DNA of 64,000 nucleotides from Adiantum capillus-veneris (lineage: Eukaryota; Streptophyta; Polypodiopsida; Polypodiales; Pteridaceae), in assembly GCA_014529385.2 (NCBI GenBank), contig CM043958.1:153785293-153849292 (forward strand). Reading direction: 5' to 3'. This document shows positions 9,024-20,131 of this stretch, piece after piece. A model generated the notes under the pieces. It searched no databases, was not told the origin of the DNA, and was given only the letters and a program-made list of their open reading frames with translations. A program made the position numbers and the translations under genes. Position 1 is the first letter of the stretch. Every line of letters begins with the position of its first letter.

Positions 9024-10232
9024 TTTCATGTCACGTGACACATCCCAACCCTATGTGTCCGTGGACAAGCTACACCACAGCAGGGTTCAGTCAGTTCAGT
9101 CAAGTCTAGATTAGCAATGATCTGGCACTTTTGTGAGTCTATTCGTAGACCGTGCATGCCCAGTCACTTAGCTTAGATGTATATCCTCCGGTTGCACACA
9201 GCATGATCATCGAAATTCCCATCAGAATCCATTAGCATCAGTTAGGGGAATTTTTTAGTGCATTTAGCCTATTTTCCTATTTATTGGTATTTTCACTTAT
9301 TATTTTTAAGTGACTTTCCAACAAAAGTAGGTAGGGCAATTTTGCTAAGTTAATATATAAGCAAACCCAAGTTAGCACTTTCTGGCAGAAGAGGCAACAG
9401 GAGCTTCCCGCTCAACAAGCAACTTCTCAGCAGTACCCCCCAGCACACCCAGCGTTTTTGGAGTTCATCCTCTCCGGGCCAGTCTCCACCATTGGCGCTT
9501 CCTCATTTGCAGATATCGCCGTCATCACCTAGATCCCACAGCAGTGCAGTTCCCTCCCCGTACTAGCAGTAGAGATCCTAGCGTTTTTGCTTGCAAAAAC
9601 GCTGCATGACCAGCCCAGCGTTTTCTTCACAAAAAAGCCAACCCACTTGCAGATTCCAGCGTTTTGTTTTCAGCCACATCAGCGTTTTGATCATCAGCCC
9701 ATTGCAGTGTTTTCAGCACGTGCAAATCTGTCATAAAATGCAGCCTAGCAAGTACAAGAATTCAGCGTTTTTTACCATCAGCAGGACCCCTGACCACTCA
9801 GTCATTTTCAGCCATTAAAAACAGCAAGAAAACAGTCATTTTCAGCCACCAAGACAGTCCCGAATTCAGCGATGAGAAGATCACAGATTTCAGCCGTCAA
9901 GTCGTCGTCGTCATCGGCATAGTCCAAGTTGCATCAGTCCATTGCATACGCATTGTACACATTTGTGCAATCAAAGTAGACCACTCTCGCCGACGAGAGT
10001 GGGGCCTTCGGAGGAGAGTTTTACAACCTCTCGGGTGTCATATCTCTTTTCTCTCCTTCTCTCAGTCTCATTCACTTGCACGCACATTATCCACTCACTT
10101 TTTTCGTGATCATAGCACTCTCCATAAGACGGAAGGCTCTCTCCTTCCCTAAGAACTAAAAGGAACATTGAGCAATAAAGATCACTAATCTTGAGAAAAT
10201 ACAACATTCATTCCGCTGCACCTTACATTTCA
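9024..10232 (+). mobile_element. Family A solo LTR with 5-bp target duplication
   Basis: The LTR itself is 9029-10227 (TGTCACGTGACA ... CCTTACA, 1199 bp). It is flanked by TTTCA at 9024-9028 and TTTCA at 10228-10232, a perfect 5-bp target-site duplication. No internal sequence is present, so the element was lost by LTR-LTR recombination after insertion. It carries TATATAA at 9354-9360, several AGCGTTTT words between 9440 and 9770, and the 9-bp hairpin at 9981-10002. Confidence 0.95.
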
Positions 10233-10429
10233 TTAAGTCATTCAGCAGAATATTGTCAGCCCATTAGTATCCCTGAAACCACAAAGGAATGCAGTGCCTT
10301 TATTCCATATGGGTAATCTGTGACAAAGGAGCGGAGTAACTCCCCGCTTGTGCAATCTTGGCTACACCAGATTCAATCCGCTAATCATCAGAAACTCTTG
10401 GAATAGTCGAAGCTAGACCAAAAGCCTCA

Positions 10430-10540
10430 AGGTAAAGTTCCAAAATCAGAGGAGTATCTGCTAGGTCCTCCTCCTCCATCCACTTCGCATCCAATGTCGG
10501 ATAGTTCTTAAACTAAGAACCGCCGTATCACTTTACCTGT
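10430..10540 (-). pseudogene. Family B chromodomain-like C-terminal fragment
   Basis: The minus strand encodes FKNYPTLDAKWMEEEDLAD, the tail that follows the integrase C-terminal domain in family B. The upstream 'V-x-FK' position is a stop codon, as in the complete element. It is separated from the solo LTR by the noncoding 3' region. Confidence 0.75.
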
Positions 10541-10689
10541 TTGTTCTTAGCCATGTGACTTGATGGTAGCCTCACTAGCCTCCCCTGTCCATTGGTAGCC
10601 CTGTGACCTGTGGCATGTGACCTGTTGGTAGCCATGTATCTGGTTCCCTTAGTTTGTCAAAACCCTCGGATGTGCTACCATCTGATTCT

Positions 10690-12230
10690 CTTACAGCTCC
10701 AAAATCTTATGATGAGCTGCCATTTGGTTCCCCTGATTCATTCTCTTCAGAGTCTTCCCTGTTGAGGTGGATACTACCATGTCCCTAGGATGAGTCAACA
10801 TGCAGTCCAAATCTTTGCTTAGCATGTCCCATAAGTCTCTAAATAGAGTGAGACTTCTGTTGCAGGCGATACGCTCAAATCTCACCACAGCAAAACCGCT
10901 CAATCTGGTCCCTCAAAGTAATTTTTTTCCGAACCAAAGACACTGGCAAATAAATATCCCAAAACCTCTGGCAGTAGTCATCCAATGTATCTTTCCTAGT
11001 CATTCTCAAGTGATGCAAAGTCGTGATGACATCTCTTTCATATTCGTCCGATATCCCAGTTGACATGAAAATGTTCTTAAATTTTAACCATGTCGCAGGT
11101 GCTTCTCTGCGTATCAACAAAGTAGACCACCATGTATGTGCATTTCCTTTAAGTAAGATGCCACCCTTCGCACCTTGTGTTCCGTGAACCAACCTCCAGA
11201 GAAGGCAACATCAAATTGTTGTACACACTCAAAGGCTCAATGAGTGTCCTGAAAACGTCTCAAACTTGACGGCTTGACCACCTTTCTTGAACTCCTTGGT
11301 CTTCTTGCTCATCTTCTGACTGTCTAAAGAGGACGAGCTCTCCTCCTCCGAACTGCTAGATGGACTTCCATGTCTAGAGCCTTCTAGACTTTTTCAAAAA
11401 TCTGCTTTTCTTGTTTTTTCTCAGATTCTTTCGTCTCTTCTCATCCTCTTTCAAACTAGAGGACAGCGAACTGTCGAAACTCTCTGAAGACGAATAAAAG
11501 TCTAAGTCATCCTCGAAACAAGCATGCTTCTTGGATCTACTTGCAAGCTCGAAACTCGACTTCCAGCCCAAATAACCAGGGAAATCCAACGATTTCCTCT
11601 CCTTTCAAGCGCTTCAAGCCTTTCAATGTCTGCTTCATCTTCTTGTCGAGAACTCAGTCCAGCTCTTTTTGCGTGTACACCTTCAGCTTTTCTACACTTG
11701 TCTGTCCTTTCAGCTTTCTTCTTGACCTGAGAGGAGAATCAATGGCCTCACGTCATCTCAAATGAATCTCATCAATCGGGTAATTCTTCAGGTGTTTCGT
11801 AAATCTCGGGTCTCTGGAGTACTTCATCAATCTTTTCACACACGTGTCAACCTACAGTTGACGTTTGTACTCCGCTCTTGCAATCTTCCCTACCAACAAT
11901 TTGCCCAATTCTTCATTCTTTTCTTCAGTTCCCGCACTGGATGTCAACTTTTCTTTGCCTTCTTGCTGAGAGGTGTTATCTCTGTCAGATTCTTCGCAAG
12001 AACCCATGTGTATTCTTGGGTTCTTTATGGCTTATGCCCTTTAAGATGGAGCGATGAAGACGGGAGCGCGCCGAATTGGCGATGGATGAAGGGTGGTAGT
12101 GGATAATAAGTCTGGGGTCAGTACACGAAGATTCTTTTACAACCAAAAATCTTGTCCGCTCTGTCAGATTCTCCTCGAGAACCTGCGTTTGCTGCAAAAG
12201 GGATCACATCCTCCGTAGAAGAAGAATCTT
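10690..12230 (-). pseudogene. Family B gag, degenerate
   Basis: The best part (about 11192-10875) encodes LKGNAHTWWSTLL, then APATWLKFKNIFMS, then YERDVITTLHHLRMTRKDTLDDYCQRFW. This is the capsid-like core of Ty3/gypsy Gag, the structural protein that packages element RNA. It aligns with the complete family B gag at 15150-15550. An upstream part (11589-11374) encodes DFPGYLGWKSSF and an acidic/serine tract. Several frameshifts and stops separate the pieces. After about 10690 the sequence passes into the deletion that removed pol. Confidence 0.8.
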
Positions 12231-12235
12231 TCTAA

Positions 12236-12247
12236 GCTTTGACACCA
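12236..12247 (-). other. Primer-binding site, degenerate initiator tRNA-Met type
   Basis: The minus strand reads TGGTGTCAAAGC, two mismatches from TGGTATCAGAGC, one base from the LTR edge at 12249. Confidence 0.75.
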
Positions 12248-12248
12248 C

Positions 12249-12843
12249 TGTTACAGGCTTGGACACTCCAAGCGAGAAACAATAGCAACACACCTACAGA
12301 AACTTTAAAATCATCGAACTTTAATAGAGAGAGAGAGAGACGACATGGCACGGCGGAGTTCCACGCCCATAACCTAAAGACTGGCGCTCCTTTCGGTATT
12401 TCTTTATTATTGATCACAACAAGGTACAACTCCTGAGGGTCCTCTACTCTCAAACTTTGTGTCCAGATGCTCTACAAAGTAAGGTCCCATGGGCTTTTAT
12501 AAACAGTACAAGGGATGCCCAAAAGCAGAGCCCCAAAAGCATCAGGTTCAAAAGCACTGAACCACAAAAGCATCTGCTGCCAAAAGCTAGCGTTGTTTCA
12601 AGTTGCCGCAAAATGCGCCGCAAATCACGGAGATCCATACGTTGTACCACATCAGCCGTCTACCACAAATCACGGAGGTACGTACAACGTTCCACGTAAG
12701 TAGTTCGATGCTTCTTTTAACTTCTAGTGTCCCCTTGGCCCCATTGGATAGGACCCTATAAGTTGGAACAACTTATAATATTGAATCTTCCAGTTTCACT
12801 AGGGTTTGTCCAGTCGGCCATGCCACTTCATCACTTTGTGACA
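12249..12843 (-). repeat. Family B 5' LTR (595 bp)
   Basis: Plus strand runs from TGTTACAGGCTTGGACAC to CACTTCATCACTTTGTGACA, matching the reverse-complemented ends of other family B LTRs. It includes a short GA tract at about 12327-12341. Confidence 0.8.
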
Positions 12844-13248
12844 GAGTAACCAAGTCTATTTCAGCTCTCCTCCACTTCTCCACACAATAGAATCCCCAAG
12901 AGACCCCTCATTACATGTATTAAAGGCCCTTGACCCAAACTCAAAAGCAACACTTCTAAAAGCATTTGGTACCAAAAGCAAGCGTCCCATGGGCTATCCG
13001 TACATTGTTGCCACGTCAACATCTATTAGCACAAATCGCGGAAGCTATCATACAGCCTACCACGTCATCATGCTCTACGCAATTCTATCTTTGTGTGTGT
13101 GTGCGCGCGCATTTTTTTAAATTAATTTAGGTCCCTCAGCAAGAGCTTGTAAGTTTGGTGAGATTAGGATTAGAAATCCTACTCTATTTGTAACTTGGCC
13201 ACTTGGCAAGACTGCATAAGTTGGGATTTTCTTATGTACCTTTTTTCT
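12844..13248. repeat. Degenerate LTR-like sequence, no gene seen
   Basis: About 12950-13075 resembles the inner part of the neighbouring family B LTR (AAAAGCA-rich, CCCATGGGCT, CAAATCGCGGA, CCACGTCATCA), so a more decayed minus-strand LTR piece is likely. A short GT/GC run lies near 13092-13110. No coding signal is recognised. Confidence 0.4.
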
Positions 13249-13625
13249 TTCTAGGCTTTAAGCCCCACAAAAAATTCCTGCAAAACTCAATCAAGCTAGT
13301 CCAAGACCCAAAGGTCACACAAATGTTCCTAGTGCCACATAGAGGATCATAGATGCAAATACCACATACAGAAACTGATCACGGCACAGAGGATTCTGGC
13401 TTTGACAAAGAGATTGGCATGCAACACCAGGGAAAGTGAGTTTGTGGCTGGCAAACGAACGCATTGATCTGATGCTCTATGACCTTGACACAAAGCCCTA
13501 ACCCTAAAACTCATCACAGGCACCGCTAATATTACATCCATTTGTGGTTTCATTTCCTCAAGCTTGATTCCAAAGCGAGCCGCCATTTCTAGTGAAATAA
13601 AGTTTTCCTTGGCTCCACTATCAAT
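13249..13625. repeat. Repeat X copy 1, left part (with retropepsin fragment)
   Basis: Matches 31537-31920. On the minus strand near 13625-13500 it encodes TIDSGAKENFISLEMAARFG, a retropepsin active-site segment (DSGA) related to the family B protease. The region was split by insertion of the complete family B element; the rest resumes at 20132. Confidence 0.8.
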
Positions 13626-14152
13626 TGTCACAAAGTGATGACGTGGCGGACAGCAGAAACCCTAATTTCTGCTAGAAACCCTAAAATTCCTACAAACCCT
13701 AATTTCTGCCAAAAACCCTGATTTCCGAAAATGGTGGAGGCTATTAAAAAAAACATTAAAAAATCTTTTTTTGAAAATGATGAGAGACGCGAATTTTGCT
13801 TAGAAAAGACTCTCTAAGAGAGAGAGAGAACTGATGCTTTTTATTTTAAAAGCTTTTGGGGCTCTGCTTTTGGGCATCCCTTGTAACCTTTAAATTAGTG
13901 GTGAGGGCCTCACTTCTCAGAGCATCTGGACGCAGCGTCTGAGAGCGAAACCCTAACCGCTCTCTTGTACTTTGATGATTGATTAATACAAAAAGAAATA
14001 CCGAAAGGAATGCCAGTCTTTGGGGCCAATATCTCTAGGCACGAAACTCCGCCGGGCCAGTGCAAATCTATTGTGATCTGTGAATTGTTTTGAAGTGGTT
14101 ATTTGGTGCTGTCGCGGTTGATTCTTGACTTGGAGTGTCCAAGTCTGTTACA
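13626..14152 (+). repeat. Family B 5' LTR (527 bp)
   Basis: TGTCACAAAGTGATGACG ... AAGTCTGTTACA, directly followed by the primer site. Near-identical ends recur in the 3' LTR at 19594-20131 (538 bp). The LTR contains repeated AAACCCTAATTTCTGC-like words. Confidence 0.9.
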
Positions 14153-14153
14153 G

Positions 14154-14165
14154 TGGTATCAGAGC
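14154..14165 (+). other. Primer-binding site, initiator tRNA-Met type
   Basis: TGGTATCAGAGC, one base after the 5' LTR end. Confidence 0.9.
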
Positions 14166-14224
14166 ACGGCCGATTTCTCTTCTACGGGAAATCCGATCCT
14201 CGAAAAATTTTTTCCACAGCACCT

Positions 14225-15551
14225 ATGGCTTCAGGCAATGATCAGTCGACTCCCTCTGCATCTGGAGATGCGGGCTGGGATCACAACGAAGATTCCGGCA
14301 GAGAGTATGGCCCGCCTTGGCCTACTTAGGCGGAGCGGCGAGAGATGGAGCATCGCCAGTTGATTGGCGATGCAACAAAGATGATGCTCAATTTTGCCAA
14401 GGACCCGAAGATGGAAAAATATATGAACCAGACCTCTTTGGAAGAGGTACAGATGGAGTGGCAAAGAACCACAACACCACTCCCGAAACCAGCTCTCAAG
14501 AAATCTTCTGCCTCCAAGAAATATACGGAGAAGGAACTGGAGAACGTGGTTGATGCATGGATTGCTCAGCTTTTTGACGTGCAAAAGAAAGGCAAAAAGC
14601 ACGGCAAAAAGCAGAAGAAAGGCACTGACTTCCCGGGATATTTGGGTCGTCGGTCGACATTTGACAAGGCAAAGACACAGAAGAAGCGTGTTCGATTTGA
14701 AGGAGTACCCAGTTCTTCTTCTTCTTCTTCTTCTTCTTCTTCTTCTGACAGTTCTTCTAGCTCTTCAGATTCAAGCGAAGACGACAGAAAAGGTAAAAAG
14801 CGAAGCAAGAAACAAAGCTTCGGAAAGGGCAAGAAGAAGGCTACATCTCGCCCAGAGACTGACAGTTCTACTGAGGACTCGTCTACAGAGAGCTCACATT
14901 CCGATGACGGAAAGTTTTATGACAAGAAGAATTTTTACAAAGCCAACCAATATGACTTTCTCGAAGATAAAAGCAAGAAAGTCCGAGAGTTTAAGGAAGG
15001 TGGCCACTCGATCAAGTTTGATACTTTTTCAGGATACTCAGATGCTTCGAAGGCTTGTCTTTTATACAGCAGTTTGACATCGCTTTCGCGGGAGGACGCT
15101 ATTCAGAGCACTCCAAGATTCGGAGAGCTACCTCTTACCTTAAGGGGAATGCTCGTACTTGGTGGTCCACGCTTCTTTTAACAAGAGTGCGCCAGTTAAA
15201 TGGCTGAAATTTAAGAAGCTTTTTATTTCTTCTTGGTTGACGCAAGAATATGAACGAGATGTACGAGCTGCTTGGAACCATCTTCGGATGACCAAGAAAG
15301 ATACAATCAATGCTTATTGTGAAAGATTCTGGAGCTCTTTTCTACCCGCCTCTTCATTCAAGAAGATCTCGTTCAGAGAACAGATTGAGCGGTTTACCTT
15401 GGGTCTACCTACAGAAATCCGAGATCACTGCTTGGAACAGAAGTCAACTTCTATTCAGGAGTTGATGAGTCATGCGAAGCGGGGCTTTGCCATTTACTCT
15501 GGCAGTCTGACCTACCCCACAAATGAGGCCATGACACAACGAGCCGAATAG
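14225..15551 (+). pseudogene. Family B gag
   Basis: ATG 14225 (MASGNDQSTPSASGD) opens a frame that meets TAG at 14327-14329 and continues in frame to about 15056. In order it shows: a helical segment, a basic KKHGKKQKKG stretch with GYLGR, a polyserine tract encoded by a TCT microsatellite (about 14713-14752), an acidic/Lys-rich linker, then the capsid-like core. A frameshift near 15060 and a second near 15175 shift the phase before APVKWLKFKKLFISSW and YERDVRAAWNHLRMTKKDT (15187-15300). The truncated copy at 6.3 kb has CAG at the TAG site. Gag would have formed the virus-like particle; this copy cannot. Confidence 0.85.
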
Positions 15552-15599
15552 ACTTCTGGGAATGAAAGTAGAAAGAAAAAGAGCAACCCAGAGAAAAAA

Positions 15600-16080
15600 A
15601 GATGCACGACCCAAGCTTACTCCTGAGGAGAGAGCTCGCTTCATCCAAGAGGGGTAGTGCTTTGGATGCGAGGAACATGGACATATCTCCGCGAAGTGCC
15701 CTAAAAAGGCACAGAAAGAACAGAATGATAAAGATGACCACAGGTCTGAGAGTTAGAGAGCAGCTGAGGAATGTGGCAGAAAAGGCAGATAGAAAAGTAG
15801 AACTGGTATCACATGGCGTGGGACTTGCACCGAATCAAATGAATGAAAGTACAAACTTTGTCGCTTTTTGGGGCAAAGTGAAGGATCAAGAAGCTCTTTT
15901 GCAGGAGCCAAGGCCAACTTCTTTTCACTTGAAATTGGCGGCTCGATTTGGAATTACGCCCAACAGACTGACGCCACAGGCGGAGGTAGTTCGACTGGCA
16001 CCCGGATGGGATATTTCCATTACACCGAGCATTGGCAAACTTTGTTTGCAATGACAGGGGTGTTCAGGGCACGCGAGTGA
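15600..16080 (+). pseudogene. Family B nucleocapsid zinc knuckle and protease remnant
   Basis: At about 15660-15702 the sequence encodes CFGCEEHGHISAKCP, a perfect C-x2-C-x4-H-x4-C zinc knuckle for RNA binding. Further on, GAKANFFSLE marks the retropepsin active-site region. The residues before it read SFA instead of the expected D-S, so the catalytic aspartate is missing, and a frameshift follows. The paralogous protease fragment in repeat X retains DSGA. The region is broken by stops and phase changes. Confidence 0.75.
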
Positions 16081-16297
16081 CATTCTACTCAGGATCCCTT
16101 GGTACCACAAGAACTACGCCGTGGTTGACTACCAGGTCGAGAAAGCGACTTTGAGAAATAAAGGGCTTAGAGATTGTACTTGATGAACTTCAGTTTCTTA
16201 CTCATTCTTTTGGAAGAGAACTGAACGATGGATAAAGGTTGAATATGTTTTGACCTGATCAAAAGAACGCCAAGATTTTTCTCCACACTCATGCCGA

Positions 16298-18108
16298 TTG
16301 CTTTTCAGAGGGCCTGAAGATCAAACCATTGATCTGATACCTGGAAGCACGCCACCGAATCGGCCACCTTACCGTGTGAGCCGAGTACAGAATGAAAAGA
16401 TTATGAACCCAATGAAAGACCTCTTGGAAAAGGGTCTTGTCTTGTCCAGCCTAGTACTTCACCGTATTGCTCTCCAGTGTTGTTGGTTTTGAAGAAAGAC
16501 GGATCTTGGAGAATGTGCATCGATTATAGCACTCTCAACGAAATCACCATCAAGAACAGATTTCCGATTCCTAGGATCGATGATATACTCGACAGGTTAC
16601 AGGGATCCTCGTGCTTTAACAGGATTGACTTGAAGAATGGATATCATCAGATCGGGATAGTGCCAGGAGATGTCTACAAGACAACTTTTTGGACGACTTT
16701 TGGGTTATTTGAGCTTTTGGTGATGCCTTTTGGCTTAACCAATGCTCCTACGACATTTAACCGGAAGATGGACAGGATTTTTCGAGAGTACATGCTATTT
16801 GTTGGCACTTTCTTTGACGACATCATTGTTTTCTCCAAGAATGAGGCAGAACACAGAGATCATCTACTTCAAGTCTTTCAGGCATTACGAGATCTCACGT
16901 TAGTGATTAATGCAAAGAAAAGTGAATTTTTCCTACCACAGATACACTTTTTGGGACACATTGTGTCAGCAGCAGCAGGAGTGCAAATGGACCCGGCCAA
17001 GATAGAGACTATCCGTGATTGGCCCGATTTGAGGAATGTCCATGAAGTTAGAAGCTTCTTGGGACTGTGTTCGTACTACAGGCGGTTGGGACTGTGTTCG
17101 TACTACAGGCGGTTCATACGAAAGTTTGCAGAGGTTGCTTCCCCTTTGTATACCTTGACACAGAAAGGAGTACCTTTTTCGTGGGGACCCATAGAGGTGA
17201 TTGCCTTACGGACATTGAAAGAGAAATTGACTACGGGACCTATTTTGACTTTGCCAGACTTGCAGAAGTCGTTTGAAGTATATTGTGATGCTTGTGGTCG
17301 TAGTCTGGGTACGGTCTTGATGCAAGAAGGCCATGTCATAGCTTACGAGAGCGGTTTGTTCTCTAGGCCGGAGATGACAGCACAGATTTATGAGAAAGAG
17401 CTATTGGCGGTTATCCATGCTCTTACTCAGTGGCGGCATTACCTACTCGGAGCGGATTTCACTGTCTTTACAGACCATCAGAGTTGGCGCTACTTATTGT
17501 CACAGAAGCAGCTTTCGGAAAAGCAGAAGCGGTGGGCGAACATCTTGTCACAGTTTCACTTCCAGATTGTCCATGTGCAGGGACAGAAGAATGTGGTGGC
17601 AGATGCTTTGTCTCGGAAACCGTTGGTTCTGGTTGTTTCCGCGATACATCATAGGAGCTTCGAGGATATGGTCGATCAATATGCCACACATAGAGATTTT
17701 GCAGATATTTTCACACGGATACGGGATGGGGAGACAGTAGCTGGATACTCCCTTCGGAAAGGCTACTTGATGAAAAAGACTATGTTGTGCGTTACACAGC
17801 CGTTGAGGGATAAGGTTATGACTGAATGCCACTGTCCACCTTTTACGGGTCACCGCGGCATTGCTACCACCATGAAGGGGGTAGAGAGATACTTCTTTGG
17901 GCCGAGACTCAAAAAGGATGTGGAAGAGTTTGTGCGCAGTTGCTTGGTATGCCAGAAGGTCAAGTTTGACAGGCATAAGACACAGGGATTGTTACAGCCT
18001 TTACCTATACCCACCCACCCCTGGGAAAGTATTGCAATGGATTTCATTTTTGATCTCCCGAGAACACAGAATGATCACGATGATTTTCCGATTACATGGC
18101 ACGTTTAA
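16298..18108 (+). pseudogene. Family B pol: reverse transcriptase, RNase H, integrase start
   Basis: After a frameshift near 16440, a 543-codon frame starts at 16477. Residues: RT motif A with D51 (FNRIDLKNGYHQI), VMPFGLTNAPTTF at 82-94, catalytic FFDD at 112-115; RNase H with D271, an acidic pair in YEKELLA near 306-308, and D333 in FTDHQS; the VADALSR junction at 374-380; integrase HHCC zinc finger (H452, H459, C489, C492); first catalytic Asp D522. A 27-bp tandem duplication (17061-17087, 17088-17114) repeats GLCSYYRRL in the RT/RNase H connection. The frame ends where part of the integrase core has been deleted. Confidence 0.95.
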
Positions 18109-18990
18109 GACGATTGTCCTCGACAGAGACCCCAAATTTATGAGTTTGTTTTGGAAGGCAATTTGGGAGAACATAGGCACGCAGTTGCAGTTCTCGTCAT
18201 CGTTCCACTTGCACACTGACGAGCAATTTGAGATTGCCAATTCAGTGATTTTAGATTTATTGAAGTCTTGTATCTCGGATCAGAAGACTCGATGGAAAAA
18301 GAACTTACCTTTGGTGGAATTTGCCTACAATAACACGATACACTCTTCGACGGGGAAGACGCCATGTGAGATTGTTGAAAGTGCTGCAAAGGTTCCATCC
18401 TTCCTGAGCACGAAAGATTAGATATTGGAAGCGGATGAATATTCGAGAGATTTGGATACGGCTTTTGCCAAGGTTCGCGAGACTTTGCAGAAGTCTCAAG
18501 AACGACAGAAAAAGGCAGCGGATCGCCATTGTCGCGACTTGAAATTGAAGGAGGATGATTGGGTGCTCTTACGTTTTGAGAAGGCACGCCTACAAAAGAA
18601 AAAGGGAAAGGAGAGGCTTTTTTCAAAGCTTAGTATGCGATACTACGGACCTTTCCAGATCACTGACAAGATAAATGATGTCTCCTTCCGATTGAAACTG
18701 CCAGATACTTGGAGGATTCACAATGCATTGTATGTGAGTCATACCCTGTTAAGGGTGATGTGCCTGATGATGGGGAGCCTAATGAGCAACCCGAAGTGGA
18801 AGAAAACGAGGAGATCCTTGTTCCTGAACAGATTTTGGCACATAACGATACGAAGAAAGGTAAAGTCCGAAGGCGGTTCTTGGTTTAGTTCAAGAACTTT
18901 CCTGCATTTGATGCGAAGTGGATGGAGGAGGAGGACCTAGCAGATACTCCTCGGATTGTGAAACTTTACCTCGATGTTTTGGTTTAGCAT
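18085..18990 (+). pseudogene. Family B integrase core end, C-terminal domain, chromodomain-like tail
   Basis: Resumes in another frame with FKTIVLDRDPKF (second catalytic Asp) and FEIAN (catalytic Glu region), then FAYNNTIHSSTGKTPCEIV. The stretch normally linking the first Asp to this point is shortened by an estimated 30 residues. A TAG at 18418-18420 interrupts, followed by the GPY/F-type C-terminal domain (LKEDDWVLLRFEKARL, MRYYGPFQITDKIND). A frameshift near 18740 precedes the tail FKNFPAFDAKWMEEEDLAD, which again carries a stop just upstream. Confidence 0.9.
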
Positions 18991-19580
18991 AGTCTACTCC
19001 AAACGGAACCCAGAAACTCAGCTTGGCCGAAGATATGGTGCAGTGGGATGCACAAGAGGGGAGTTACTCCGCTCCTTTGTCAACAGATGCCTCGATTTTG
19101 ATACTAAAGTCACTGATGTCTCTTTGAGCTTCAGGGATACTGAGAGCTGACAGTATTCTGCTGGATGACTTTATGAAATGGAATTCCTGATTACCATACG
19201 GATTTGTTCTTGACTTCTTGTGAGTGTAGGAACTGATAGACGAAATGACTGCAGCATTTTGGTCTGATTGATCTCGAATAGACATGGTTGCAATAGGGGT
19301 TAGTCAATCGGACATCGATGAGGTCCCGATTGGACCTAGATGTGATTGCTAGCTACATTGCCGATAAATCATGGTCTAAGATCCGAATGAATGTTGAATG
19401 TCATGTGATGTCCTGTGATGTCTGGTGATGTCCTGTGATGTCGTGTGATGTGACTGTCGATTTTGTACATGTGCTAGATGTGTGTTCCTAGTACGTAGGT
19501 ACTAACAGTCAGTGTCTGCTAAGACGGTTTATGGCTTTTGTCGGTTTTGCAAGCGTAATCGCGGTCGATTACAATGCTTT

Positions 19581-19593
19581 CAAGAGGGGGGTA
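19581..19593 (+). other. Polypurine tract of family B
   Basis: CAAGAGGGGGGTA directly precedes the 3' LTR. The same tract is seen inverted at 8610-8623. Confidence 0.85.
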
Positions 19594-20131
19594 TGTCACA
19601 AAGTGATGACTTGGCGGACAGCAGAAACCCTAATTTCTGCCAAAAACCCTAAAATTCCTGTAAACCCTAATTTCTGTCAGAAACCCTGATTTCCAGATAT
19701 CGCGGAGGCTATTAAAAAAAAACATTAAAATTTTTTTTTTTGAAAATGATGAGTGACGCGAATTTTGCTTTTTTTTTATAAAAAAAAGAGAAAAGACTCT
19801 CTAAGAGAGTGAGAGAACTGATGCTTTTTATTTTAAAAGCTTTTGGGGCTCTGCTTTTGGGCATCCCTTGTAACCTTTAAATTAGTGCTCACTTCTCAAA
19901 GCATCTGGACGCAGAGTCTGAGAGTGAAACCCTAACCGCTCTCTTGTACTTTGATGATTGATTAATACAAAAAGAAATACCGAAAGGGGCGCCAGTCTTT
20001 GGGGCCAATATCTCTAGGCACGGAACTCCGCCAGGCCAGTGCAAATCTATTGTGATCTGTGAATTGTTTTGAAGTGGTTATTTGGTGCTGTCGCGGTTGA
20101 TTCTTGACTTGGAGTGTCCAAGTCTGTTACA
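19594..20131 (+). repeat. Family B 3' LTR (538 bp)
   Basis: TGTCACAAAGTGATGACT ... CTGTTACA, matching the 5' LTR with scattered substitutions and A/T-run length differences. Followed by CAATT of the target duplication. Confidence 0.9.

Larger units (their letters stand above)
8579..12843 (-). mobile_element. Family B element, minus strand, pol deleted, hosting a solo LTR
   Basis: In element orientation: 5' LTR (12849 side, 12249-12843), primer site, degenerate gag (about 12230-10690), chromodomain-like tail (about 10540-10430), 3' noncoding region, polypurine tract (8610-8623) and a 31-bp stub of the 3' LTR (8579-8609). The protease, RT, RNase H and integrase core are missing between about 10690 and 10550. 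A family A solo LTR is inserted at 9029-10227, so it postdates this element. Confidence 0.8.
13626..20131 (+). mobile_element. Family B Ty3/gypsy retrotransposon, complete but inactivated
   Basis: Full LTR-to-LTR element of 6.5 kb: 5' LTR, initiator-Met primer site, gag, zinc knuckle, protease, RT, RNase H, integrase, chromodomain-like tail, polypurine tract and 3' LTR. That order (RT before integrase) defines Ty3/gypsy. Flanks show CAAT before and CAATT after, a 4-5 bp target duplication, and the unoccupied target survives in repeat X copy 2 at about 31917. The LTRs differ at many positions by eye, and the coding region has stops, frameshifts and a deletion in the integrase core, so it is old and dead. 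Confidence 0.95.

Noticed and set aside
13495-13515. Telomere-like CCCTAACCCTAAAA
   Set aside because: Only two units, also present in repeat X copy 2 (31786) within a retropepsin-related region; it is not a telomeric array.
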